From the NCBI RefSeq assembly GCF_030052815.1, contig NC_079501.1, forward strand, positions 42,217,593 to 42,281,592: 64,000 bases of DNA. Direction: 5' to 3'. The number at the start of each line of letters is the position of its first letter. The stretch's first letter is position 1. Positions 43,158-56,846 of the stretch are shown here, piece by piece. The notes beneath the pieces are model-generated. The model saw nothing but the letters and a program-made list of their open reading frames with translations. It was not told the origin of the DNA and ran no database searches. The stretch is from Hevea brasiliensis. Taxonomy: Eukaryota > Streptophyta > Magnoliopsida > Malpighiales > Euphorbiaceae. A program made the translations under genes and the position numbers.

Positions 43158-43919
43158 ATCCTGGAGGATATGCTAAGGAGTTAGGTCATTGAGTTTGAGG
43201 GGAGTTGGGATAGATACCTCCCACTGGCAGAATTTGCCTATAATAATAGCTACCAAGCTAGCATTCAAATGGCTCCGTATGAAGCACTGGATGGGAGGTA
43301 ATATAGAACCCCAGTGTGTTGGACTAAATTGGGCGAAGATAAGCTGGTAGGACTAGACTTGGTGAAATAGACTGAGGAGAAAGTGAAGATAATCAAAGCT
43401 AACATGAAGGTTGCCTTAGATAGACAGAAATCTTATGCCGACTTGAAGAGAAAGGAGATAGAGTATGCAGTTGGCGATAAAGTATTTCTCAAAGTCTCAC
43501 AGTGGAAGAAAGTACTGAGGTTTGGAAGAAAGGGTAAGTTAAGCCCTAGGTTCATTGGCCCATATGAAGTCATTGAATGTGTGGGACCAGTGGCCTATCA
43601 GCTAGCTTTACCACCAGAACTGGATAAAATCCATAATGTATTCCATGTTTCTATGCTAAGAAGATATCGCTCAGACCCTTCACATGTCATCTCCATGGAA
43701 GAGATTGAAATCCAACCGGACTTGACATATACAGAAGAACCTATACAAATCCTAGCTCGGGAAGTGAAGGAACCGAGAAATAAACAAATTCCACTAGTGA
43801 AAGTGCTTTGGAGGCACCACAACACTGAAGAGGCAACTTGGGAAAGTGAAGAGACGATGAGGCAACAGTTGCCTCAACTGTTTGCATCAGGTAAATTTCG
43901 AGGACGAAATTTTTATTAG
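43158..43919 (+). pseudogene. pol: Gypsy-A integrase C-terminus and chromodomain
   Basis: Begins ILEDML after the intron-like segment. Four premature stops occur (near 43179, 43299, 43308 and 43365), then the frame 43383-43919 is open: KSYADLKRKEIEYAVGD and GPYEVIECVGPVAYQLALP form the integrase C-terminal fold (GPY/F motif), followed by HNVFHVSMLRRY. The end, EEPIQILAREVKEPRNKQIP with VLWRHHNTEEATWESE, is a chromodomain, which in chromoviruses directs insertion to heterochromatin. Two aromatic cage positions cannot be judged without alignment. The final codons (FRGRNF) overlap the inverted pair before the polypurine tract. Confidence 0.85.
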
Positions 43920-43929
43920 AGGGAAGAGT
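43918..43929 (+). promoter_or_regulatory. Gypsy-A polypurine tract
   Basis: AGAGGGAAGAGT directly before the 3' LTR. AAATTTCG and CGAAATTT lie about 15-35 bp upstream as an inverted pair, as in N1, N2 and Gypsy-0. Confidence 0.88.
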
Positions 43930-46900
43930 TGTAACATCCTTACTTTAGCTAGTTCGTACAATCTACTGTTCCGGTGACCAATGTCGGTCCGGGTAGCTAG
44001 AATGTTTGAAATTATAATTAGACTAAAGTGGGGAGTTATAAAGAAACTAAATAATGCTCATAAAAATTAAGGAAAAATTTTTAGAAACGAAATACACTAA
44101 GGTTAAACGAGCCGAAACCCTAGTGATGAGTAACCCGAAGGGGAGTGACGGTGAAGGCCGTTAACAACCCTAGACCCGGGAAAAAATTTATAAAATAATT
44201 TTTGGGACTCCAGAGAAGGGTCATTGAGATTCTTATGGCATTAGAATGCCAAGAAAATGCTTTGAAAATTTTTTCTATCGGTACACACAATTTTGGCTCG
44301 TTAAGCCAAATGGAGGGCATTTTGGTCATTTCGTCTTCAGAGATGATTTTTGACCAACTTGTCCAATTAAGTACATAAATTTTATGATATCAAATATGAA
44401 TAAAAACTGCTAAAAATGAAATTAAAAGTGAGTAGTAAAGAAAAAAAAAAAGAGAAAAGAGATAATATTGATTAAATGAGGTAAGCATGAGGTCATTTAA
44501 AATCTATGGGCCAATCAAATGTAATAAAACCACTTATAACACATTAAAAGGAAAGAAAAGAAATCAAAACTCTATTAAAAGCTAGCAGCCACTTTCTTCT
44601 TCATTTGGCCGAAATTCATTCCTCACCTCTCTCTTCCATTTTTATGGTTATCAAGCTTCATTCCCTTATTTTCTTTCAACTAAACTCTAAGTGCCCAACA
44701 CAAAACCTTACTCTTTTATCTTAGCGAAGCTTTTGGGAACAACAAGAAGTAAAGTGAAAGAGTTCTTACAAGCTTGAAAGATTAGCTCCATTAAAGGTTA
44801 GTGACTTAAACTTGTTTTTCTCTTTAAATTCATGTTGAAGGAGTATGATTGAGTGCAAAATTACAAAGAAATTTAACAAATAATATGTGTATGCCAATCT
44901 CACATTTTTGGCAGCCTAGGATGTGGTAAGGTTTTGAGGATTTCATGGAACTAGAAATGGGAGTATGGCTGCCTTAACATTAGTCTCTTAAGTGAAATGG
45001 TGAAATGCAAGTTAAATGCATGATTTGAGATGTTAGGGTTAGGGCTTGGGTATGAAATGGAGACTTTGATCATGTAATGGTGAAAGTAAGTTTTAATGGT
45101 CAATTAGTGACCATCTGGTTATGTGTAAACAAGAAATGAACTGGTTTGTATAGTGGGAATTGAGGTTAGTGTGGCCGCCCTTGGTGACCTGCAGGACTGG
45201 GCATGAGTCCAGCAGGTTTGGGCAGCAATAACTGGAATTGTAGAGGTTAAATTGGTGCAAGGCCAATTGGATATGAAACTAGACACATAATGGCACAACT
45301 TTGGTGGAGAAACCATGCCCAGAAAATCAAACCAAGTTGACCTAAAGATTGCCCCAATCCGGGTGACCTGCAATCTGCCTGGGTAAAATAACCAAATGAA
45401 TAGTGTTTTGTCATTTGGTCATAACTCAGAGTAGAAAGGTCCAATTGACCTGAAATTTTACCATCAACAAGATAAGATGTAGACCTACAACTTTTATGAA
45501 GAAACCTAAGCCAAATTATGACCATAACATATTCAAAAAGTGACCTACAATCACTACTCAAAATACTGTAGATTTAGTTAGTCCAGAAAATCTGGAAAAT
45601 TTGTAATCTGGCCAGTTGTGGTTTTTGGGCCATAACTTGAACTGAAAAACTCCAAATAGAGTGATTCAAAAAAGGAAATGTAACTAGACAAAATAAGGAA
45701 CAACTTTCATGTTGACCATTTTGCCAAATTCCTACTGCAAAAATAACTAATGGAATAGTAAACACAAAGCTTGAAATCTGAAAATTTTGAACAATTAACA
45801 TTAAGCTTAGAAATGGTATTGGCAACCAATACCAACAATTTTAGAATACAAAATGTGGTATGTTGGGAGTATTAAAACTAATGTACCTATTGTCCATGTA
45901 AAATTCAACATTTTTGTTGACTAATGAATTGAATAGTAATACCTAAACTTGAATTTCAAGAATTGTATAATTTAAGAGTGTAACATGCCCTAGTACACCT
46001 AGCAAGGTTGGTTTAGATAGGTTGGCATGCCAATAGGGTTCTGTTAGTAGTACTACATTTGGCTTCATGCCATTCTGTGTTTTATGGCCTCACATGTCAT
46101 TCTGTGACATAATAGCCTTTGGCTATGTTGATTGAGTTGTTATACTTGGGTTTTATCCCTGATAATTATTACAGCTTATTAGCTATTCTGTTGCACACCG
46201 GGGGACAAAATGTGACCGATGGTGTGATGGTCCGAGGTACTTAGTACCCAGTGCCAGTTACCCATTTAACCAGTCCAATCGACTAGTATGGGTTACTCGG
46301 GCAATGATAATAAATCTTATCAAATTTTAATCGAATAATACTGCAATAAATATCAGAAATTAAGTTTACCAAAAATGTAAACATACATTCTGCATATTTA
46401 CTTTGTTTTAGTTATTTTATTTTACATTGTCACCACTAAGCAGAATTGCTTAGTGTGTCGCTTTTGCCACGCGTAGGTACTAGAGACATAGCTGGAGAGC
46501 CCAGCAGACATCAGACTGGGTGAACTTTCAGAGCTGCATATTGAGTCCAGAGTCACCTCACATCTGCAGTGCACTTGGTAGGACATTAGGATTTTGGGTG
46601 GCATTTTGTATTTTGCATTTTGTATTAGTTTTGGATTGTAACTACAAACTCTTGAAATTATTTGATAATGTAAATATATGAAATTCCATGTTATTGAAAT
46701 TTTCTGTATATTATGCTGAAAAATGAAATATTGAGAAATATTCATGAATGTGCTTCAAGTGATGATGTGAACAGAAAAATTCTGAAAATAGTGTTGAGAT
46801 TTTGAGATTGAATTGAGATGTGTGTATAATGGAGTTCTGGATTTGAAAATTCTATTGGAAGTGTCTTTTAAACAGGTTCAGAAGAACTGTTTTTCCAATT

Positions 46901-47066
46901 TTTATCCGGCACTCTGCCAGATTTTTTGCAAAATTTGCAAAAAAATTTAGATTAATCAAAATTGTAAATTAATGAATTAAAAAGGGTAAATTGAAATGGA
47001 AATGTGAATTGGTGCTCCGGCACACTGTGTGGCATATCTTGCTCGGCTACAGTAAGGGGTGTCACA
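43930..47066 (+). repeat. Gypsy-A 3' LTR (3137 bp)
   Basis: TGTAACATCC to GTGTCACA, closely matching the 5' LTR. Splice-donor-like GT at 44797-44798; hairpin 1 at 46436-46453 (CTAAGC/GCTTAG); hairpin 2 at 46906-46920, with one outer pair weakened by a G to A change. Differences from the 5' LTR are scattered, indicating an older insertion than N1 or N2. No gene is seen. Confidence 0.93.
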
Positions 47067-48350
47067 CTATTGCTACACCAAGGCAGAATGTGTGTTCCTA
47101 ATGATGTTGATTAGAGGCAGATCATTTTGAAGGAAGCACATGAGAAGAGATGTGGCAGAGTTTGTTTCTAAATGCCTAACTTGTCAGCAAGTGAAGGCAG
47201 AGCATCAAGTACCCGCTGGGTTATTACTTCCACTACCAGTACCAGAATGGAAATGGGAGAGAATAACTATGGATTTTGTGATAGGACTTCCGAGGACATA
47301 GAAGAGTCATGATGCAGTATGGGTCATTATTGATAAACTGACCAAGTCTGCTCATTTTCTGCCAGTTCGGATAGACTACAGTTTAGAAAGATTGGCCAAG
47401 TTGTACATTGATGAGATTGTGAGACTGCATGGAGTGCCAGTATCCATCGTATAGGACAGAGATCCTAGGTTCACTTCTAGATTCTGAGGTAGTCTTCAGA
47501 GAGCCCTAGGAACTAGATTGAACTTCAGTACTGCATTCCACCTAAAGACAGATGGCCAATCTGAGAGAGTAATTCAAATCTTGGAGGACATGCTACGGGC
47601 TTGCGTGATTGAATTTGAGGGCAGTTGGGACACACACTTTCCTTTGATTGAGTTTGCTTATAACAACAGCTACCAATTAAGCATTGGAATGCCTCCATAT
47701 GAAGCTTTGTATGGCAGGAAATATAGAACCTCGTTATGTTGGGATGACGTGGGTGAAAAAAAGATGATTGGACTAGAAATTTTTCAGCAAACTGAAGAGA
47801 AAATCAGATTGATCAGAGATCGACTTAAGACTGCATCAAACCATCAGAAGTCCTATATTGATTTGAAGAGAAGAGATATTGAGTATGCAGTGGGTGAGAA
47901 AGTATTCCTCAAGGTTTCTCCTTAGAAGAGAATTATGAGATTTGGCAGAAAGGGGAAACTGAGTCCTCGTTTCATTGGCCATATGAGGTTCTGGAAAGAG
48001 TGGGTCCTTTAGCATATCGATTGGCACTACCTCCAGAGTTGGAGAAGATATATAATATCTTCCATGTGTCTATGTTGAGAAGGTATAGATTAGACCCATC
48101 TCATGTACTACCAGTAGAAGAAATTGAAGTAAATCTTGACCTCACATATGAAGAAGAACCCATAGAGATTCTGGCTTATGAGGTGAAGCAGCTACGGAAC
48201 AAGCAAATACCGTTACTGAAAGTGCTGTGGAACCATCATTCGGGCTAAGAAGCTACTTGAGAACGAGAGGAGGACATGAGGAGATAGCACCCACAGCTGT
48301 TCAGAGATTGATACCAGGTAAAATTTCGAGATGAAATTTATTTTAAGGGG
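47067..48350 (+). pseudogene. pol: Gypsy-0 integrase and chromodomain
   Basis: Resumes Gypsy-0 pol after Gypsy-A (LLHQGRMCVPND). About 90 bp of the zinc finger, between KEAHE and RDVAEF, is missing. The catalytic core follows with Asp in MDFVIGLP and Asp in DRDPRF (the Ser before it is a TAG), and Glu in QSERVIQ; here the integrase runs without an intron. The stretch 47518-47925 is open, and 48000-48248 carries the C-terminal domain and chromodomain (EEPIEILAYEVKQLRNKQIP). Stops near 47120, 47300, 47451, 47923 and 48246 and a one-base loss near 47980 disable it. Confidence 0.88.
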
Positions 48351-48358
48351 GGGAGAAT

Positions 48359-51300
48359 TGTAACACCCCTATTTAAATAGCCTAGTATATTTCACTGTTC
48401 CGGTGACCGGTGTCGGTCCGGATAATTGAGGGGATTAGAAACACACTTAAGACAACTAGATAAGCCATAAACACAAATAATTAGTAATTGCCAATTAGTT
48501 AAGTATAAATAAGAAAAACAGAACATAAGAAGTTAAATGAGCCGAGAGTCAAAATGATGGTTGACCTTCTCGGGAAGGATTGCAAAGTTAATTTAAACTC
48601 AATTTTCGAACCATAAAATATGACTCCGCGGTCCTTAAGACTATTACGAACATAGTGGAAAAGAGAAAATCTTGAAAAATAATTGTTAATCCAGTCAAAT
48701 AATTAGTTCAGGGAGCCGAAAGAAATATTGAATTATTTGCAAACCGGGTCGAATCGGCGAGGGGCAATTTGGTCAATTAACCCCAATAGCTGACTCCTGA
48801 CCTAACTGTCAAATAAAATCAAAGAAAAGAAAAATTCGAAATCGGAAATTAAATTAAAGAACTAATGAAAAAATAAATAAAAAAAAAGAGAGGAAAAAGG
48901 AAAAGTAAAAAGTGATGACATCATGCATGACCTCATGCATGATGCAATAAATATATAATTAATAAATTTAATTAATTTGATTTTATGGTCTTCCATAAGA
49001 CTAAAAAAAAAAAGAAAAAGAAAAAAAAAGAGACTTATCTTCTTCCTTTGCCGCCCCATATCCCTCTCTCAACTCTCCCTCACCAAACCACCATTAAAGC
49101 TCATCTTTGAGCTTGAGAAACTAAAAACCTCACTATAGAAAAATTACTCACCATAGTTAAAACTTGTTTTGGCAACTAGAAGAGGAGATTGAGCAAGAAA
49201 GAAAGAAGAAAAGAAAGAAGAAATTGGGTTATTGAACTTCAAAGTTGAGGTAAGCTATTTACTTTGGAATTTTGAGTTTAATACATGTGTTTATGATTGA
49301 ATGAACTTGGAAATAAGCTTAAAATGAAAAGAAAACAAGTGTTAGGGGACAAAGTTGAATTTCGACCAGCTAGGGTTTGATGGTGTATACATGTGTTTTG
49401 ATTGAATTAGTAGAGTAGGTAAGCTTGAATGGGTTAAGGAAGCATGTTTATAGGTGTTTAATTAGCTAAATGCAACAAATGGCATGAACTAGGGTTTTGG
49501 CATCTAGGGTTTTAGAGACAAAAATGTGAGAATGTGTTAAATGGTGAGTTGGACTTGGTTTGAGGTGAGAAATGGTCATTTGTGACCAATTGGAGTATGT
49601 TAGAAGTGTTGGAACCAAATGCAAATTCGGGTTGCTTAGGGTCATGCTGCAGGCAGCAGGACCAAGGTCCCTTTGAGAGACCAAAACTGAAAATTTACAA
49701 GTCCAATTGGTGTGAGGCCAATTGGGAATGAAAATAAACACAAAATGGAACATTTTTCATTTAGGAATCATGCCCAAAAAGTGACCAAAACCTAGTGAAC
49801 AAATTGACCAAATCTGGACTTATGCAGTCTGACCTGTACAAAAATAACTAAATGAATAGTATTTGTTCATTTGACCATAAATTGCGCTAGCCAGGTCTAA
49901 ATGACCTGAACTTTTACTAGTGGACAGCTGAGATATAGACCTAAAACTTTCATAAAGAACTCAAACCCAAATTATGCCCTTAACCAAGTCATTTGGCCAC
50001 CCAAAGTTGGTGACCTAAAACTGCCAGAACCAGTTTGGTGCCCAGAAATTTGGGTTAAGTCCAATCCGGCAGCCATGATTAAAATGGCTATAACTGAGCT
50101 ACAAAACTCCAAATGGAGTTATTCAAAAAGGAGAATAAAGTTAAGACAATAGGGAACATTTTCTATGAAGAAAATTCTGCCAAATTCTAACAATAAAATG
50201 ACCAATGAAATAGTGTAACTTAAGACACCAAAACTGAAAATTTGCAAATTGCCTAAAAGACTTAGAATTTGAGTAAATAACTAAAACTAACAAATTTAGT
50301 AACCAAAATGTGGTATGTGGGCGAAGTTGGAATTCCCATACCCATTAAGCCTTAGAAAGTCAACAAATTGACTTGAATAGTATCATAAATAGTAACCCCA
50401 AAACACAAATTTTAAAGAACGTCAAGTTGAGCACATTAGAGCTAGATAAAAGTGAATTTAAATTTATTTTTGGACTAATGATGAGTTATGATACTAAAAC
50501 ACTGTGAAACTATGTTTCAATTGAAAAGAACACCGAGAAAGAACCCGAGGGATCGAGTCAAGGCCAAGAGGCGACTCGCTTAAGGTTTGTGCACAACGTA
50601 GAATTTCTGTAAAATTTCTTCTACATATTGTTTTGAATAATTTGAAATATTGAATTGTGACACCATTGTGATGAAATATTTATTATGCTTTTGATGTAAA
50701 TTATTAAAAGTTATTTGTGTATATTTGAGATGGCATAATGTTTAGTAAATTGTTAAGATAAGTTTTGAAACCACAGTTACATGACCATATATTTGAACAC
50801 CTCACTAGCATGACTAGTGGGGCTAATCAGTTTTGAATTTTGATTCATTCTCTGGATGAAATATTGAGGTGTGTGCCTGTTGAAGAAGAAATTGAATGGA
50901 TATCCATATATTTGAGCTAGCTAGCCTTGTGATGTGACTTCTCCTTAGCCTTTGGCTATTGAGATTATATTTGTTTCGAATGGCATTATATAACTATTGG
51001 TTTTATGAAATTGGTTTTGACACTTCGAAATAAAATTGTTTGGATTAAAATCTCATAATTCATGTTTTGTGTTTAATTCTCATGTTCAGTCCAATTTTTG
51101 AATAAATATGATTTAAATTCTGCATAAAGATTATTTTAGTGTGTTGTGCACCACTGAGTCCTAGTACTCAGTGATGGCTGTTATTGTTGTCGCATATTTA
51201 GAAACTAGAGGAGCAGCAAATTGAGCTGCTGAAGACTGAGGAGCTACCTGCTTTGAAGTTATCGGGTATATTTTATACCCTGACTATAAAAATTTATTTT

Positions 51301-51903
51301 GATGTATGTAATGTATGTAAAGGTATGGACATGTAAAACTGGTCTTGAGCAGTTTGTATAAAGTTTGTAATAAATTTTAGTTTGGATTTTCCTAATGTAA
51401 ATTTTTATTATGATGTATATAAATTGTTTTATCTTTAATGAAATATGAATGGAAGTATTTTGTTTTAAATTGAATGAAATTGATTAATGGTATTTTGATG
51501 ATTATTGAATATTGAAAATTGTGAATTTGAATTTTTGGAAATTGATAAATGATGTTGAAATTGATTGGGATGGTTGTGAATTTGAAGAAGTTGTTGAGAC
51601 AAATTATTGAAAGTGCTTTTAATAGGAATTTGAAGAACTGTTTTCTCAAAATACAGACGACACTCTGCCGAAATTTTTATAAAATTTGCGGAAAAATAAA
51701 TGGGACAAAAATTTTACTAGTTTTAAAACTTTGAATAAATGATTTTAATACCTATTAGAAAATGCTCAACACTTATAAAAGTAAAAAAATTGTTTTAAAA
51801 TCCCTTGTAAGGTACTTAATGAGTTATCGGTAGATGAAGTTCGGTAGTTCATTAGGTATTCTACGGGATCATGTTATGCCTTACAGAGGGGTAAGGTGTG
51901 ACA
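48359..51903 (+). repeat. Gypsy-0 3' LTR (3545 bp)
   Basis: Starts TGTAACACCCCTATT after the tract AAGGGGGGGAGAAT and ends GTGTGACA. Splice-donor-like GGTAAGC with GT at 49250-49251; modules near 49699-49780, 49870-49985 and 50080-50190; hairpin 1 at 51153-51172 (ACTGAGTCCTAGTACTCAGT). A GAGTC/GACTC stem flanks AAGGCCAAGAGGC near 50556-50578. No gene is seen. The flank begins CGCAA, inside LTR D. Confidence 0.92.
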
Positions 51904-54900
51904 CGCAATTTGGTTAATTGAACCTTAGAGCCGACTCCTGACCTGACTGTCCAATAAAATTGGAGAAAAGAAAATTTCGGGATCAAGAATTAAATTAAAG
52001 AACTAAAAAAAAATAAATGAAAACGAAAAAGAAAGAAAAGAAAAGGTTTATTTGCATCATGCATGACATAAGCATGATGTAATAAACCTAATATTTAAAA
52101 ATTGAAATTTTGGATAAATCCTAACAATTAAAGGACAAAAATAAAAAGAAAAAAAATTCATTCTTCTTCTTCAAAGTAAAAAATGTCCATCTCTCTCTAC
52201 CTCTCTCTTTCTCCTTAGTTCCACCATTGATGAACCTAAAGCTCTTACAAACCTTAAACTCTCACTCTAAAATTAGTAGCTCTCTCAACAAAACTTTGAT
52301 AATCAAGCTTGGACAAGAGATTGGCCACAAGAATGAGAAGAAAATTTGAAGAATTAAAAGGATAGAAAAGCTTCACACAAGATTAGTAATTTAAACTTGA
52401 AAATTTGTAGTTAAATGATTATATTTTAGTTTAGTTAACTTAGAGTTTAACTTAAATCCAAACAAAAATAATTATTGAGGGACCAAATAGATAATTCGTC
52501 CAGCTAGGGTTAGGGTTTGATATGAATGAATTTGATGATTTTGAATGATTATTTGAGGTGAATTAGGTGTGTAGAACATGAACACACTTTAAATTGCATT
52601 AGATTGAGCTTTGTGTGTAGCTAGGATTTTGAGCACGTAAAAAAATTGAAGAAAAATTTGAGAATTGGCCAAATGATGTTATTGACCTTATTTGAGTTGA
52701 GAAATGGTCAATTGTGATCATTGGTAATGTGTATGAATTGTTGGAAACAAGTTTAAATTCGGATTGGAGAGGGTCAATCTATAGGCAGTAGGACCAAGGT
52801 CCCTTTCAGGGACCAAAACTGAAAATTTACCAACCCAATTAGTGTGAGGCTAATTGGGAATAAAATTAGACACAAAATGGCACATTTTCATCTAGGAATC
52901 ATGCCCAAAAAGTGACCATAGCATAGTGAACAAATTGACCAAATCCGGATTAGGCAATTTGACATGTAGCAAAAATGACCAAATGAATAGTGTTTGTTCA
53001 CTTGGCCATAACTTGGGCTAGGCAGGTCTAAATGACCTGAAATTTTATCAGTGGAAATCTGAGATATATACCTAAAACTTTCATGAAGAACACAAACCCA
53101 AATCATGCCCTTAACCAAGTCATTTGGCCACCCAAATTTGGTGACCTAAAACTGCCAGAACCAGTTTGGTGCCTAGAAATCTGGGTTAAGTCCAATCCCG
53201 CAGCCATGATTCAAATGGCTATAACTTGAGCTAAAAAACTCCAATTGGAGTGATTCAAAAAAGAGAATAAAGTTAAGACAATAGGGAACATTTTTTATGA
53301 AGAAAATTTTGCCAAATTCTAACAGCAAAATGACCATTGGAACAGTGCAATATAATACACCAAAACTGAAAATTTGTAAATTTACCTAAAAGACTTAAGT
53401 TTTGAGAAAACAATCAAAACCAACAAAATTGGTGACCAAAATGTGGTATGTGAGTATAGTTGGAATTCCTATATCTATTAAGCCTTAGAAAGTCAACAAA
53501 TTGACTTGAATAGTATCGTGAATAGTAACCCCGAAATATAAAATTTAAAGAATGCCAAGTTTAGCATATTAAAGCTAGGTATAAGTGAATTTGAATTTAT
53601 TTTTGGATTTATAATGAGTTATGATACTGAAACATTGTAAAACTGTGTGTTTCAGTGGAAAAGAATACTGAGAAAGAACCCGAGGGATCGAGTCAAGGCC
53701 AAGAGGCGACTCGCTTAAAGTTTGTGCACAACATCAATATGCTTTAAAATTCATTTACAAAGTGTATGAAATGTATATTATGCTTTTGCTTTAAATTGTT
53801 GAAAGTTTATTTGTATATGTTTAAAATGGCAATAAATGTTTAGTAAATTGTTAAGATAAGTTTTGAAACCATAGTGTCATGACCATATATTTGAACACCT
53901 CACTAGCATGACTAGTGGGGGAAATCAGTTTCGAATTTTGATTCCTTCTCTGGCTGAAGTGTTGAGGTGTGTCCAAGTAGAAGAAGAAAAAGAATGGGTT
54001 CCCATATATTTGAGCTAGCTAGCCTTGTGTTGTGACTTCTCCTTAGCCTCCGGCTATTGAGAGTATATTTGTTTCGAATGGCATGATATAACTGTGTGTT
54101 TTTATGTAAATGGTTTTGAGACTTTTGAAATAAAATTGTTTGAACTAAAATCTTGTAAATCATGTTTTGTATTGATATCGTATGTTCAGTTTAATTTTTG
54201 AATAAATATGTTTTAAATTCCGCATAAAGATTATTTTAGTATGTTGTACACTACTGAGTCCTAGTACTCAGCGATGGCTGTTATTGCTGTCGCAGATATA
54301 GAGACTAAAGGAGCAGCAGAGTGAGCTACTGAGGATTGAGGAGCTACCTGCTCTAAAGTTTATCGGTTATATTTTATATCCTGATTGTAAAAATTATTTT
54401 GATGTATGTAATATATGTAAATGTAGAAAATGGTCATGAGCAGTTGTATAAAGCTTGTAATAAATTTTAGTTTGGATTTTTCTTAATGTAAATTTTTGGA
54501 ATGATGTATATAAATTATTTTATCTTTATGGAAATATGAATAGAAATATTTTGTTTTAATTTGAATGAAATTGAATTATAGTATTTTGATGATATTGAAT
54601 TTTGGAAATTGAGAAATGATGTTGAAATTGGTTGAGATGGATGTTGAATTGATGAAGTTGTTGAGATAAATCTTTAGAAGTGCTTTTTACTAGTATTTGA
54701 AGAACTGTTTTCTCAAAAAACAGACGGCACTCTGCTAAAATTTTTATAAAATTTGCGAAAAAATAAAATGGGACAAAAATTTTAACTAATTTTCAAACTC
54801 TAATTAAATATTTTAATACCTAGTAGAAAATGCTCACCACTTTATGAAAGTAAGAAAATTGTTTTAAAATCCCTTATAGGGTACTTAATGAGTTATCGGT

Positions 54901-54972
54901 ATGTGAAGTTCGGTAGTTTATTAGGTATTCTACGGGATCATGTTATGCCTTACAGAGGGGTAAGGTATAACA
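51904..54972 (+). repeat. LTR D: 3' part of an older LTR of the Gypsy-0 subfamily
   Basis: The sequence aligns to the Gypsy-0 LTR from about its position 405 to its end (GTATAACA at 54972). Its first about 400 bp must lie left of Gypsy-0, outside the window. It has drifted from the Gypsy-0 LTR throughout. Hairpin 1 is at 54253-54271; modules lie near 52835-52905, 53000-53100 and 53220-53310. The donor-like GT is lost (ATTAGT near 52384). It sits in Copia-2 gag with possible target copy ATCTC at 54973-54977. Whether it was solo or part of a full element cannot be told here. Confidence 0.85.
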
Positions 54973-55275
54973 ATCTCACTTGCATTTTGCATATTTTTCA
55001 TGCTACTTCTGTAACTCATTACTCACAGAAGCAAGCATGTAATATTTGGCTCTCATATCATGCTCCTTTTACTTGTCCAAAGTGTCATGTTCCTCTTGAG
55101 TGGCCTCTGGAGGTAAGGGTCCAGGAACCTTTGAGTCTAAAACATATCCAATACATTCTAGGTTCTGGACAAGTTTTAAATTTCTGAGCCAATCAGAAAT
55201 ATTAGGTCTCGTCAACCTATTGTGATCAAGTATGCTCGCAAGGATATTAGATGGTGGTGATTGTTGTGTGCTCAT
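54973..55275 (-). pseudogene. gag: Copia-2 gag, N-terminal fragment
   Basis: The ATG at 55275 opens MSTQQSPPSNILASILDHN, which corresponds to the Copia-1 gag start at 1405, and continues to LPPEATQEEHDTLDK. Frame and identity then weaken to 54973, where LTR D interrupts. The rest of gag and all of pol should lie left of the window because the element is minus-strand. Confidence 0.85.
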
Positions 55276-56831
55276 TATTATCAGAAAAAATTAACTGCAA
55301 AAAATAACTAGATTAATTAGTAAATGTATCAAGTAATTAACCAAAACGATTATGGTTTTTTAATCAAATTGGTCCTCCCACTAACTTGGCGAATCCTACA
55401 CTTTCAAAGTAGGAAACGGAAATCCTATTTGGATGGATTTCTAGTGGGTGATTAAATTCTTATATTCTTATTGATCATCCTCAGGCACATCCATTATTGG
55501 AATTACAATAAACAATAAGTGAGCAACTCCTTGCCCATCACATCTCATATGAGGTTCAATCATTTATCTAGCTCCTAATGCTCAAAATCTCAGGCACATC
55601 CATTATTTATTTATCTTGCATTAGTTAAGTTGATCCCATTGAGCCAGTAAACATGCAAATAATTTTAATGTCGTCAGGCACATCCATTATTGGCCATCAA
55701 CTATTTACATATTTACAATATCTCATGCTTAACAATTATTCTTAAGAAAATCTCTTAAATTGAATGCATCACATGCAAGTATTTAAAATTTCTTAAAATA
55801 ATTGCCTCAATGGAGGGCCATGATATAAGTACTTTAATTATACTATTTCCAACTTAATCATTTGTTTGTAAGATTTAGTAGTCGTCTTAATTACCAATAT
55901 GGTCCCACTTTACACATTATCCAATTGGCATATATATATATATATATCATATACTTGCATACATTCCCATACATCTCATGCATACATGGATAAACAAATA
56001 ATATGGTATGATCATGGACTTTCTAAGGGATTCAATTCTGAGCCTCCAAGAATTGAATCAGGGCATTCCTATGTGTATTTCATTCATTCATTTTACAAGA
56101 GTTGCTGAAGGAGTACATAATCAACACTTGATCTTGATTTCCTCCCACTGGTCCCACCAATGCTCTTGATCTCCTTGATCTTCTTACAATCCAATTACAT
56201 TGTAATTCTTAGAATACCAAGGTGAATTTACAAGAATATGGACTTTAAAGTCCTCAAACAAATAAAATTACAACCCCAATTATTACAACATTTATAATAC
56301 ATGCCATTAAAATAAAATTAATTATTTTACAACCCAAAGAAAAATAAAAGAAATAAATCCAATCACATTGGTCTTTTATTGTCCATGATCATCCATCATG
56401 CATATTAAAATTTAAAAATTAATTAAAATATACATACTAAAAAATTAAATTGAATATCACATATTCAACCAAAAAATTCATATTTGAAACTAATTCAAAC
56501 AAATTTAAATTTAGAAACCCTTTCTAAATTTAATGCCTTTAAAACATTTTTCAATAATTAATAGTGTAATTAAAATTCCTTATTAAACAATTTAATTAGG
56601 TATGGGCCTAATAATGGGCCTTAAGATATACAACAATTGCATAAAGAAGCCCAAAACCCAAGCCCAAAACCAAAATGCACCCTTAGGGTGTGTATCTCAG
56701 TCATGCCACCACCCATTAACACCATCACATTCATGCCGCCACACATGAGCGCTCAAATAGCTTTAGATCAATCCAAATTTGATCCAATCACACAATTAAA
56801 CCTCATATTCAATCTTAATGGCAAATATAGT
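55276..56831 (-). other. Copia-2 untranslated leader
   Basis: About 1.55 kb between primer site and gag without a supported gene. It contains three copies of the conserved GGATGTGCCTGA motif (near 55483, 55592 and 55676) and a short (AT)n run at 55930-55948. Such a long leader is unusual for copia elements, but both copies in the window share it. Confidence 0.8.
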
Positions 56832-56844
56832 GGCTCTGATACTA
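56832..56844 (-). promoter_or_regulatory. Copia-2 primer binding site
   Basis: Minus-strand TAGTATCAGAGCC, one mismatch from the initiator-Met tRNA site TGGTATCAGAGC, two bases after the LTR end. Confidence 0.88.
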
Positions 56845-56846
56845 AT

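Larger units (their letters stand above)
8406..47066 (+). mobile_element. Gypsy-A: complete Tekay-type chromovirus carrying nested insertions
   Basis: Two LTRs of 3138 and 3137 bp flank a primer site, gag, protease, RT, RNase H, integrase, chromodomain and polypurine tract. Gag-PR-RT-RH-INT order with a C-terminal chromodomain defines a chromovirus; the long TGTAACA LTR points to the Tekay/Del clade. Flanks are ATATT (8401-8405) and CTATT (47067-47071), a 4/5 match for a target-site duplication inside Gypsy-0 pol. Without N1, S1 and S2 the element would be about 11.1 kb. Multiple nonsense codons and lost catalytic residues make it defective. Confidence 0.93.

Noticed and set aside
55930..55948. 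(AT)n run in the Copia-2 leader
   Set aside because: An ordinary short microsatellite without further structure.
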